NCBI GenBank assembly: GCA_960531495.1 | Contig: OY482850.1 | Location: 5,490,584 to 5,554,583, forward strand | Origin: Zeus faber | Lineage: Eukaryota > Chordata > Actinopteri > Zeiformes > Zeidae | Reading direction: 5' to 3' | Length of the DNA stretch: 64,000 nucleotides | In this document: positions 52,057-64,000 of the stretch, one piece after another | Layout of the letters: the number at the start of each line of letters is the position of its first letter | How positions within the stretch are numbered: the stretch's first letter is position 1 | The notes under the pieces: model-generated | What the model saw: the letters and a program-made list of their open reading frames with translations, nothing else | What the model was told of the DNA's origin: nothing | Databases searched by the model: none | Translations under genes and position numbers: made by a program

Positions 52057-52739
52057 CAGCGTTTTCTAAAGCCCTGGTTTTAACTGTGCGTGCGATAGGC
52101 ACAGCTTTGCACACTGCCCGTACAGAGAGCACAGTGGGTTTTTTAGCTGGCACATTCTCTGTTGCAGTATTCTCAGAAACCACGGATGGCAGTAGAGAGA
52201 AACTACAGTGTAACGCAGGAAGTAGTAAACGAAAAATAGCACTAGTAGACACTAGACAGCATTCAAACATGGCTGCATGCACAGAATCCGAGCTTGTGCT
52301 GAGGAGGAATTGTTGTTCATGGTGGTTGAACCGACAAAAGCACCGTTCCCACTCTACTGGAGGTCTGGCAACTTCAACTGCCCTTTTTAGGGGCATTGGG
52401 GGCCAGGACATTTGTTCAGCGGCATCCTGGTCGTCACCATCCCCATTTCTCCATTTGTACCTGTGCAACGTTTCTGCAGCGTCCCTTTCCAAGTCGGTGC
52501 TCGCCACTGAGATCGGAGGACTTAGGGAATCATTTCTTTCACGGGCCGCTGAGATTTGTCACATGTTGCCTGTGTTTAGTGATTAACACTCTGTGGATAC
52601 AGTGTGTGTAGTGTTAGTTGTTGATTGCCAGGATCGCAGCATGCGTAGATCACGTTGACTGCCGGCTTTGGCTGCTTCGGCCTGCACCCTGGACCATTAC
52701 GTACATGGTGCGTGTTCGGGTCCAGCGGGGAGTAGAGTA

Positions 52740-53090
52740 TCAGGGGTCTCCGCCCCTAGTATACCAATAGGAGCGTAGCCTCTAAGGGGTGGAGCCTCCT
52801 GACATAGAAAGAGAGTTACTGTAGCTTTGTAACTACAGTTCTACGAAGGAGACATAGCCCCTTCGGGTTTTATACCCCACTGGACCCCCATCAGTCTCGC
52901 TGAATTGATTTCAGAGGACAAAGGGGGGCACTTCCGGGTTTATATTGGCTTTGCCGTATCCTGATTGGCTGAAGCGAGTGGATGAATCATTTCAGTACTT
53001 TTGCATATGTGGTTGGAGATATACTAATAGGAGCGTAGCCCCTAAAGCCTCCTTCCTAGACCTGTAGTTACAAAGCTACAGTAACTTTTG
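52740..53090. repeat. imperfect hairpin within the composite element
   Basis: AGTTACTGTAGCTTTGTAAC and TACAGTTCTACGAAGGAG (52815-52855) are complementary in order to 53053-53090 (inverted: GTTACTGTAGCTTTGTAACT, ACAGGTCTAGGAAGGAG). A second, smaller palindrome at 52741-52802 pairs GGGGTCTCCGCCCC with GGGGTGGAGCC. Confidence 0.65.
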
Positions 53091-53208
53091 TTCCTTTAAT
53101 TGAGTGATGGGAATGGCTCTCCTCACAAGCACCGTGCCTGCTTAAATCCCCATAATGAACAGTTTAAGAGTGAACGAGAAGAGCAGCATTTTAAAGGTGA
53201 CAACATGT

Positions 53209-53212
<4 letters not shown>

Positions 53213-53243
<31 letters not shown>

Positions 53244-53263
53244 TGTGTGTGTGTGTGTGTGTG
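53213..53263. repeat. (GA)n(TG)n compound microsatellite
   Basis: About 14 GA units, then about 10 TG units. Confidence 0.93.
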
Positions 53264-54743
53264 CTCATCCAACTTTGTAATTTTGTTTCACATTCTGCTT
53301 CGATTTAAAACTAACTACACTAAGTGGGATTCTTCAATTTCAGTTTCTCTATTGCACTATATTGAATTATAGCAGCCATTTTGCAAGTGAAAAGCTAATC
53401 ATTCTTGGCGTCTATCAATTTGTAAGATAACACATAAATACATTTCCAGTTTTAGATAACATATTAGATGGTCGGTTATTTTACCATTTGTTATTACTTT
53501 TTAAATTTAATTGAATTTAATTTAATTAATTGTAATGTATATTACATTAAGCCATTAAGCAGTTGTAGGTCTAAGTAGCCTCCATTCGGTGCCGTTTCCA
53601 TGTTCCAAGTGTTCAAAACTGATAATTTGTCACCCGTTGTTCCCCGTTGCGCTCAAGAAAACAAAGGGAAAACATGTGAGAGAGAGACAAAACTAGAGAG
53701 GCCCAGAGAAATTATGTCTAAACACCCGGGCTAATCCCTCCATAAGTGACCAAGATGTTGGATTGCAAATTGAAAGTCAAGAGCCAAAACTAAGCAGAGT
53801 ATGTGTGTGAGAGAGAGGGGGGGTGGCTGTCTGTCTAGGTCACAAATTATGGCCAAATACATTTTATTCCACCATTAGTTTCTAATGTACCAAATTGGAG
53901 AATATGGAAAATGACTACTCTGACCTATAGATACATAATCGATTATCAATCAAGTATGAAATGTTCTCATGGGTTGTCTTTCCTGTGAGAAGAAACCAAA
54001 GTGACAGCTCTTGAAACGGGACTTTCACAGTTACATATGAAAGCCCCCGATTATCTCAGCATTCACTCCAATTTCTCTTTGGTTATGCGCCAGAAATAGA
54101 GAACATGTGTAAATATTGATAATGGGAAGCAGCTGACTCAGGGGCTGAGTGTTATTATCAAACTGCTCCACACAGTTCCGAACTGGTACACACACGCGCA
54201 CTTTTACTTTGAAAGGACAGGGGTTGAAGTAGATTTGCAATCATAAATATTTAATAATACATGTGTTTGATTTGATCCAGGCCTTGCACTCTTTTATCTG
54301 TAGCCTATGTAGTGCTAAAACTGCGGTCCACTTTTGAGAGAGTTTTGTTAGGACTTTCACATCCCTTTACCCTGAGTGAACTGGATGAAATGACTTGAGA
54401 GAAATACTTGTGTGGAAATTAATTAGAAGTGAAGGTATCCCCAAATTAGGTTTTAGATCGTCAATTTTAACTTTCATTACTTTTGATTTAGAAGTTTTGA
54501 AAAAAACATCTTGAGGCAAATTATGAATAAAAACTACTTAAAAGTTACAATTGAAGCTCACAAAACTCTTGGAATTTTTATCTTTGGGTTGGAAATGGTA
54601 TCGCTGGAGGGATGGGGACAACATGGCCGTGTTGGATCATGCTAGTTTCAAACAACACAACATCGGGCTTTGAAAAGAGGAAGTAGGATTAGCAGGTCGG
54701 AAGTGGAATTGAAAGCAACAGCCAGACACACATACACACACAA
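53264..54743. other. intron 4 sequence, nothing recognised
   Basis: AT-rich; no repeat family recognised. Confidence 0.45.
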
Positions 54744-54796
54744 AGAGAGAGAGAGAGAGAGGGAGAGAGGGAGAGAGAGAGAGAGCGAGAGAGCGA

Positions 54797-54841
<45 letters not shown>
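54744..54841. repeat. (GA)n microsatellite
   Basis: Interrupted on the left by GGGA and GCGA; pure on the right. Confidence 0.95.
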
Positions 54842-54843
<2 letters not shown>

Positions 54844-54887
54844 GAGAAAGAGATAGGCATGCTTTTATAAGTGCGTGAGTCACAGAC

Positions 54888-54929
54888 CACACACACACAC
54901 ACACACACCCACACACACACGGGCACACA

Positions 54930-54977
<48 letters not shown>
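54888..54977. repeat. (AC)n microsatellite
   Basis: About 44 units with CCC and GGG interruptions. Confidence 0.95.
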
Positions 54978-54982
<5 letters not shown>

Positions 54983-55429
54983 ATACACCGTTTCGTAGTT
55001 CCAGAGTTCAACGGCTCACCCAGCATTCTCACTCACTCATTCTCATTCTCATTCTCTCGCTCTCACTCACTCCATCTCTACTTCCTTGGTCACTCATTCT
55101 TTCTCTACCTTTCTTCTTCGCTTCCATGCCAGAGAGGGGGAAAGAGCGAGGGAGACATTGGAATATATTAATAGCTAGCTCAGTGTGTGTGTGTGTGTGA
55201 GTATATATATTTAGCCAAACGGAGTCTGGGGGCCCCAGCCTTGCCCAGTCTGTTAGTTAGTGTGGGAACAGCATTGGGACCAGTGGAGCGTTATGCGGAC
55301 CGCTCTGTTGTCTCTCTTGTAAGTTCTATGAGTTGTTTGGGTTGTGTTATTACATGGTTATAATACGTGTTAAGTGTGCGTCATCTTGGTGTGCGCATGA
55401 TCAATGTTTTTGTGGTGTGTGTTTCCCAG
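54978..55429 (+). other. intron 4 end, upstream of exon 5
   Basis: Contains ATTCTCACTC-type pyrimidine-rich words, a short (GT)n at 55183-55199 and a T/G-rich tract before the exon 5 acceptor. Confidence 0.5.
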
Positions 55430-55585
55430 GAGCTGCTCAACAGGACCTCTCTGGAAACCCAGAAGCTGGACCTGGTGGACGAGGTGTCCTACCTCAAACT
55501 GAAGCTGGTCAGCATGGAGGAGACGGAGGCCGACCCGCAGACCAACGCTTGCGACTCCACGGACAACGAGCAAAACAAAGCACAG
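55430..55585 (+). CDS. ppfibp2: ppfibp2 coding exon 5 (coiled coil)
   Basis: Acceptor GTTTCCCAG ends at 55429; donor GTATGA at 55586. The 156 bases are 52 codons, phase 0 to 0. The N-terminal half, ELLNRTSLETQKLDLVDEVS then YLKLKLVSME, is the hallmark liprin-beta segment (mammalian ELLSRTSLETQKLDLM...). The C-terminal half (ETEADPQTNACDSTDNEQNK) is acidic and polar and not conserved with the mammalian proteins as I recall them, though it occupies the place of their EKxQREQEEKQRKAE stretch. Heptad leucines are visible in the first 30 residues. Confidence 0.93.
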
Positions 55586-56245
55586 GTATGAGATGACAAA
55601 AAATACTGTACATATGGAGGTGTTCCTTGAGCTGTGTTCCTTACTAGTTTCAAGTGAACTTAACTAAGTGAAAATTGCATTTCAGCTGCTGTAAAGACAT
55701 AAAAGCCTCCCCCCTCTGACTAGGATGGAGTTCTTGTAGTGCGCTTCAAGGGGTTCTCCCAGTTAAGGTCTTTATACGGATGGGTGCACCTGTCGGCATC
55801 ACATACTCAGACACTGTGCCGGTCTGTCGTCTAGTTTGGAATGATGGAGGAACATGGAAACAACACTATGAAATTCAAGGGTTTTAAAGCTACCGTGCGC
55901 ATCTTGTTAAAGGGTAGAGTGAGGTAGGGTGAGGTAAGGATAAAAAGTTACTGTGACAGTAAGTCTAGGTGTTTTATGACAGACAAAGCCCTAGCTTCTG
56001 ATATAGCTCATTTTCCTGGAAACACTCAAAACAAGCGTCAATTTAATCTTCATCTTCGAAGAGGTCATGCTGCTTCAAACTGAGTTGAGATTGTCCATTC
56101 ATCTCTATGAAGCCAAAGTGTACTTTGGTAGTACGTTACAGCATCTGAAATAGCCTGATTTCCCTGTTCTCAAGTACAGAGAAGTGTCGGAATTGGTTCT
56201 ATGGACCACACGACAACTCAAGGGGTTTACTTTTGGCTATTTTAA

Positions 56246-57307
<1,062 letters not shown>

Positions 57308-57311
57308 TTAA

Positions 57312-59672
<2,361 letters not shown>

Positions 59673-59792
59673 ACTGCTTCAGTGTGTGTTTGGGCAAGGC
59701 TATCACAAGGGATGTAGCACTCAGGGCTCTGCTTTGACTGAATAAACATGACGAGGAGCTGTCAGCGAACAGTGGTCCATGTTCTCCAGGCT

Positions 59793-59817
59793 GACACACA
59801 CAAACACACACACACAA

Positions 59818-59859
<42 letters not shown>
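59793..59859. repeat. (CA)n microsatellite
   Basis: About 30 units with AAA/ATA interruptions on the left. Confidence 0.95.
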
Positions 59860-59862
<3 letters not shown>

Positions 59863-60000
59863 GATGGGTCAGAGCAAACATCAGCAGTTAGAGGAAGAGA
59901 GAGGTGAACCGAAGGAGAGACAGTGACGGACAGCTAGGCAGATAGAGAGTGACGCCATGTGGAAACACTGTTGTGGGTCCTCCGAGCCACATAGCCACAC

Positions 60001-60006
60001 ACACAT

Positions 60007-60043
<37 letters not shown>
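60001..60043. repeat. (AC)n microsatellite
   Basis: About 20 units. Confidence 0.95.
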
Positions 60044-60048
<5 letters not shown>

Positions 60049-60337
60049 ATGTACATACAGCCTTGTGCCACACCATCTCGCACTATTGAATAAGTGTCAA
60101 AGTCAAGTATTTCACTGGGAACATCAGATTTGCAAGGAACTCTCTTTTACTGTTATTGTTAACGGCACTGTGTGGAGTTTTCCACTATTTTACCATCAGC
60201 GTCCATGTTTTTTAGATCAATTCACGGCATGTAAACAGTTTTACCTTATTACACATAGTTCAGAAAAAATGCCATTACGTTGACCTTTCTTCCTCCTCAA
60301 AGCCTAATTGGTGTTGTAGACCGCTATAGCTTATTGG

Positions 60338-60410
60338 CCAACAATCCGCCACCATCCCACCCCAAAATAGCTACCTTCTCTAGGGGGATAAATAGCCCTC
60401 GGACGGGGTC
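60338..60410. repeat. dispersed repeat block (copy of 57825-57898)
   Basis: CCAACAATCCGCCACCATCC, CACCCCAAAATAGCTA and TTCTCTAGGGGGAT, as in the other copy. Confidence 0.75.
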
Positions 60411-60864
60411 GTTTGCATGAACTTACTTCACGAGCAGAAATGCTTCACTGCTGTCAGGTACTTTTAGGCCCTTGGGGGGAAATACTTCTTCGAGTTTTCC
60501 AATCCACATTTTTATTCGGTTTCAGTTTATTTACCGGGTCCGAAACGGGGCATACAGGGGAGCCGTTTGCGGCCGCCACCGCCTCTAGGTCTTTACTTTG
60601 CTGTCATGAAATAATTTTTTGGCAAAAGCTTTGTCAGTTGTTCTGCCTCTTTAACCCTCTTAGACTCCCACATGCCCTGATCCCAAAAGATATCCAGCAT
60701 TTTGTATATACAGGTAATCCTCACTTAACGACCTACCTGTTTAATGACCGTTTGGATTCACGACCAGCTCTCCGACCAGTCAGTATTGTACGCAGCGCGG
60801 CATCTCAGCGTCAAGTATGTCATCTCGCATCACCCTTTCTCAGTCTCATTCATGTAGTCGGTCA
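60411..60864. other. intron 5 sequence, possible MITE from 60712
   Basis: ACAGGTAATCCTCACTTAAC then GACCTACCTGTTTAATGACC at 60711-60750 resembles CAG..CCTCACTTAACGAC MITE ends related in style to the element at 33572. The 171-codon frame starting at 60413 is not recognised. Confidence 0.4.
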
Positions 60865-61512
60865 GTATTCGCTGGATTGCCTTCGTCTCATAGTGCATCT
60901 TGGTGCCATCTCTTCCCCAGGTAAATGATGCACGTGCACCTGGACATCCACATGATGTCAATGAAAACGTGATTCATCAGACCAGGCCACCTTCTTCCAT
61001 TGTGCCATGGTTCAGTTCTGACGCTCAAGTGCCCATTGTAGGCGTTTTCGGCGGTGGACAGGGGTCAGCATGGGCCCTCTTAATGGTCTGTGGTTATGCA
61101 GCCCAATACACAGCAAGCTGTGGTGCACTGTGTGTTCTGACACCTTTCTATCATAGCCAGCATTAACTTTTTCAGCTATTTGTGCTACAGTAGCTCTTCT
61201 GTGGGATCGAAACAGATGGACTAGCCTTCGCTCCCCACGCGCATCAATGAGCCTTGGGTGCCCATGACCCTGTCGCCAGTTCACCGGTTGTCCTTCATTG
61301 GACCAATTTTGGTTGGTTCTAACTACTGCATACCGGGAACACCCAACAAGACGTCCAGTTTTGGAGATGCTCTGACCCAGTGATCTAGCCATCACAATTT
61401 GGCCCTTGTCAAAGTCGCTCAGATCCTTACGCTTGCCCATTTTTCCTGCTTCCAACACATCAACTTCGAGAACTGCCCCTTTTGACAGGTGCAATTGGAA
61501 CAAGATGAGCAA
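60865..61512 (-). pseudogene. Tc1-like transposase remnant, N-terminal part
   Basis: The minus-strand frame from 61440 gives [20 protein letters not shown], then [20 protein letters not shown], the paired-like helix-turn-helix of fish Tc1 transposases, followed by [20 protein letters not shown] and [21 protein letters not shown] stop follows ALERQN at about 61012; beyond it, KKVAWSDESRF (first catalytic Asp) and MAPRCTM can still be read to about 60870. The rest of the DDE domain is missing. Dead copy, opposite in strand to the host gene. Confidence 0.88.
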
Positions 61513-61795
61513 TGTTATTCACTTCAACTGTCAGTATATATACGCGCAAACAGGGACATAAATTCCTTTTACGCCTCCTAAAGTTCCATGTTATTTGAAA
61601 TTAGTTCCCCTGAGAATGTCTAGTGACAGTAGGGAATGGATTTATGATTTTGGTGATTTCAACTCTCTCTCTCTCTCTCTCACACACATACAAACACACA
61701 CGCACCCACTTACACATCACCACCCTTCCAGTCGTAAATCGGACAGAGCGTTGCTTTGGTCACATGGAAACGAACACCTGCATGTAAGTTTTCGT

Positions 61796-61798
<3 letters not shown>

Positions 61799-61885
<87 letters not shown>
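61799..61885. repeat. (GT)n microsatellite
   Basis: About 43 units. Confidence 0.97.
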
Positions 61886-61887
<2 letters not shown>

Positions 61888-62439
61888 TGTAAGCAGCCTT
61901 TGAGGTTAGTAACAGCTGCCAGACTCTGGTACACTGGCGGGAGGAATGGTAGACATTCGTTTGGAACATTCCACCAGGTCAAATACTTTCACCTCTGGAA
62001 ACTGCACCAATACCACACACACACAGACACACACCAAACAATATTATCGTTCATGGTGCAATTTTGTGGTTTCGGTGAATGATATGACATTTGAGATCTG
62101 GGGTATCAATTTGATAGTGAAAACAACATTTTGGTCTCTTTGCCTTGAATGGCATATTTTGTCAATTAAATTATCCAAGCAGTTTAGCATTCTGAAAAGT
62201 AGGAACGTGTTAATGACATATGTATGCAGCAAATGTATTGACACCTTGGACCCCTTGTAACATAAGAGTTTCAAGTAAAATAAAAAAAAATAATGAGCAT
62301 TATAGTAAGTTTTCTTTCACATTTTATATCAAATTAGGGTCTTCTCCTCACATTCTCACTTAAAGAGTGTCCAAACTCATGGGTGACCCCAAAAATACTC
62401 TCAAACTAAATTGAAATTCATAAATAAAACACAGAGTAG

Positions 62440-62479
<40 letters not shown>

Positions 62480-63163
62480 CCGTGTGTGTGCCGTGTGTGT
62501 GTGCCCATGTGTCTACAACCACATACTTTTGCCTGAATCTATATCTGACATTACACCAACCACGTGAGACAGTATGCCACGACGGTGGGTGCTTCTATGT
62601 GTGCATGTGTGCGTGTGTTACTCCCCCGACGGCTGCATCTGTTGAACTGCATATGCACTTCCAAAATATATGTGTCTATGTTTGAGGTTGTGGCGGTACA
62701 CAATATGTGTGTTGCACGATTTATCGGATCAGCTTGCATACCTCTGTTTGTTTGTTTGTTTATTAATTTTGCATTGCAATTATTATTTTGCTTGACCTTT
62801 TTTCCCTACCCACAGACATAATCTGTCATGAACCCTCAATGTTTAAGTCTGTTTAGTTAGTCTGTGTCTTATTTGTGTGTGTGTGTGTGTGTGTGTGTTT
62901 TAGTTGTGTTGCCTTATTGAACGCGTTGCCTTGGTCAAGAGTGAACCAAATATGGATTTAGACTCAACTACATCAACAGAGAAGTTCATGTCTCTCCTCC
63001 TCTCCTCTCTCCTCCACATGCTTTTCTTTCATACTCCTCTACTCTTCCTCTATCCTCCTCACACCTCGCTCTCCATCTCCGCTTTGCCTCACTTCATCGT
63101 CTCCCTTATCCTCTGTTTTTTATTCTCTTCTTCCTTTCTCCCCTCTCCTCATCATCCCATCAG
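61886..63163 (+). other. intron 5 end, upstream of exon 6
   Basis: Contains interrupted (GT)n arrays at 62441-62504 and 62873-62898, and a long TCTCCTC-rich pyrimidine stretch (62990-63158) before the exon 6 acceptor. Confidence 0.5.
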
Positions 63164-63400
63164 TGTGTGGTAAATCTCATCAGTGAGCTCCAGGAGCAGA
63201 TGTGCAGGTTTCAGGAGGAGATCAGCAGCCGCATCCAAGAGAAACAGGCCCTGGAGCAGAGGGAGGCCCAGCAGTGGGGTCCCAGATCCGAGCCGGCCCA
63301 GCCCCTGGGCTCTGAGGCGGGCTTGGACGGCTCTGGCCTCTGCCGTTCCGCCCCCTGCAGCCCGGGGGAATGCTGCATCCACGATGGACGGAGTGTACAT
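63164..63400 (+). CDS. ppfibp2: probable ppfibp2 coding exon 6 (3' end uncertain)
   Basis: A long pyrimidine-rich stretch (about 63000-63158) ends in CATCAG, giving an acceptor at 63162-63163. The open frame continues phase 0 from exon 5 and encodes CVVNLISELQEQMCRFQEEI, a coiled-coil heptad pattern through SSRIQEKQALEQREAQ. It is followed by a Gly/Pro/Ser/Cys-rich tail of about 45 residues. The best phase-0 donor is GTATGG at 63401 (237 bases, 79 codons), but the base before it is T, so the site is weak. Without splicing, the frame reads through to TGA at 63419-63421, and no AATAAA is visible shortly after. It is GC-rich against an AT-rich flank. Position and coiled coil fit liprin-beta; the tail is not recognised. 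Confidence 0.68.
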
Positions 63401-63582
63401 GTATGGAGACTTGATGGATGAATGCTTCTTCACTCCATCTTTTAACCACCCACCATTCCACGATTCTTCCTTTCCGCTCCTCCCTCCTTTGTACTGAAGC
63501 AAACGTACTCAAATTCAATCAGGAGGGACACAAGTTGAGTCCAAACATAATCTATTATTGTTAAAGGTAAAAAGCTCTTGGT

Positions 63583-64000
63583 AGATAATGGACAGTGGGA
63601 CATGAAGCTAATGGTCAGTGAAATGTGCAGATAATGGACAGTAAAATGTGTAGATAATAGACATGTAGATACTGGACAGTGGGACAGGTAGATACTGGAC
63701 AGTGGGACATGTACTGTAGATAATAGACAGTGAAACTTGTAGATAATGAACAGTGGGACATGTACATACCAGACAATGGGACATGTACATACTGGATAGT
63801 GGGACATATAGATAATGGACAGTGGAAACTTGTAGATAATGGACAGTGGGACATGTACTGTAGATACAGGACAGTGAAACGTGTAGATAATGGACAATGG
63901 GACATGTAGATACAGGACAGTAGAACATGTAATTACGGGACAGTGGGACATGTAGATACTGGACAGTGGGACATGTAGATAATGGCTAGTGAAATGTGCA
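63583..64000. repeat. 23-bp minisatellite running off the window
   Basis: About 18 units of type GATAATGGACAGTGGGACAT plus GTA, with a recurring CTGTA insertion (ACATGTACTGTAGATA). The unit length is not a multiple of three, so all three minus-strand frames read similar HCPVSTCP/IIYTFH peptides; these are not proteins. Confidence 0.92.

Larger units (their letters stand above)
50457..53090. mobile_element. 2.6 kb composite element with long terminal inverted arms
   Basis: The left arm 50461-50568 (GGGGCTACGCTCCTATTTGT, ATATCTCCAACCATGTATGC, CATCCACTCGCTTCAGCCAA) and the right arm 52960-53052, inverted (GGGGCTACGCTCCTATTAGT, ATATCTCCAACCACATATGC, CATCCACTCGCTTCAGCCAA), are about 90 percent identical by eye. 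Between them lies an LTR-type element (50928-52056) and sequence with open frames of unknown nature (51941-52507 minus; 51969-52586 plus). No transposase domain is recognised. Confidence 0.6.

Noticed and set aside
51941-52507. 188-codon minus-strand frame and the overlapping 205-codon plus frame as host genes
   Set aside because: They lie inside the composite repeat, overlap each other and the LTR, and have no recognisable domain; a transposon origin is more likely.
60413-60928. 171-codon plus-strand frame
   Set aside because: Crosses a dispersed repeat and MITE-like sequence and has no recognised domain.
63442-63951. 169-codon minus-strand frame (HCPVSTCP repeats)
   Set aside because: Translation of the 23-bp minisatellite; the same peptide appears in all three frames.
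63583-64000. CRISPR-like array
   Set aside because: Units are contiguous with no unique spacers, and the genome is vertebrate.

Overview
The window looks like vertebrate, almost certainly teleost fish, nuclear DNA. It is coding-poor. It contains about thirty (GT/CA)n arrays, tRNA-derived SINEs, Tc1-like transposase remnants, TIR-bearing MITE-like elements, LINE 3' tails and a vertebrate-style LTR element. There is no sign of prokaryotic gene organisation. Teleost is an inference from the repeat spectrum; species and family cannot be named.

One protein-coding gene is recognisable: a liprin-beta gene on the + strand, best matched by memory to liprin-beta-2 (ppfibp2). Six coding exons are supported by the encoded protein, GT-AG splice sites and consistent phase: 24894-24957 (start codon), 29009-29217, 45015-45101, 47435-47548, 55430-55585 and 63164-~63400. 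They encode the N-terminal segment and the first part of the coiled coil. The SAM-domain half of the gene must lie beyond base 64000. A 16-codon open exon at 37048-37095, with a strong start context and a GTGAGT donor, is in the right phase to splice to the exon at 45015. It is proposed as an alternative first exon that would replace the N-terminus.

Layout: 1-24.8 kb has no recognised gene; it holds MITE-like elements (512-1316, 5704-6040, 7788-8414, 11103-11717, 22992-23685), Tc1 remnants (10135-10297, 13790-14330), a SINE (14604-14907) and a GTAGAGTAGA-type minisatellite (22937-24150) split by a transposon. 24.85-29.2 kb holds coding exons 1 and 2 with a solo LTR between them. 29.2-45.0 kb is a large intron with several MITE-like elements, the candidate alternative first exon, two SINEs and an RTE-like reverse-transcriptase fragment. 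45.0-55.6 kb holds exons 3-5 and a nested 2.6 kb composite repeat (50457-53090) with an LTR pair and a tRNA-Lys-like primer binding site. 55.6-64 kb holds a TTAA-flanked 1.06 kb element, a Tc1 transposase N-terminal remnant, exon 6 and a 23-bp minisatellite that runs off the window.

Most long open frames here are translations of dinucleotide or minisatellite arrays and are not genes. The most interesting observations are the candidate alternative first exon, the (TG)n and (CA)n tracts flanking in-frame exon 4 in the manner of known splicing-control tracts, and the small LTR element nested in a large inverted repeat.
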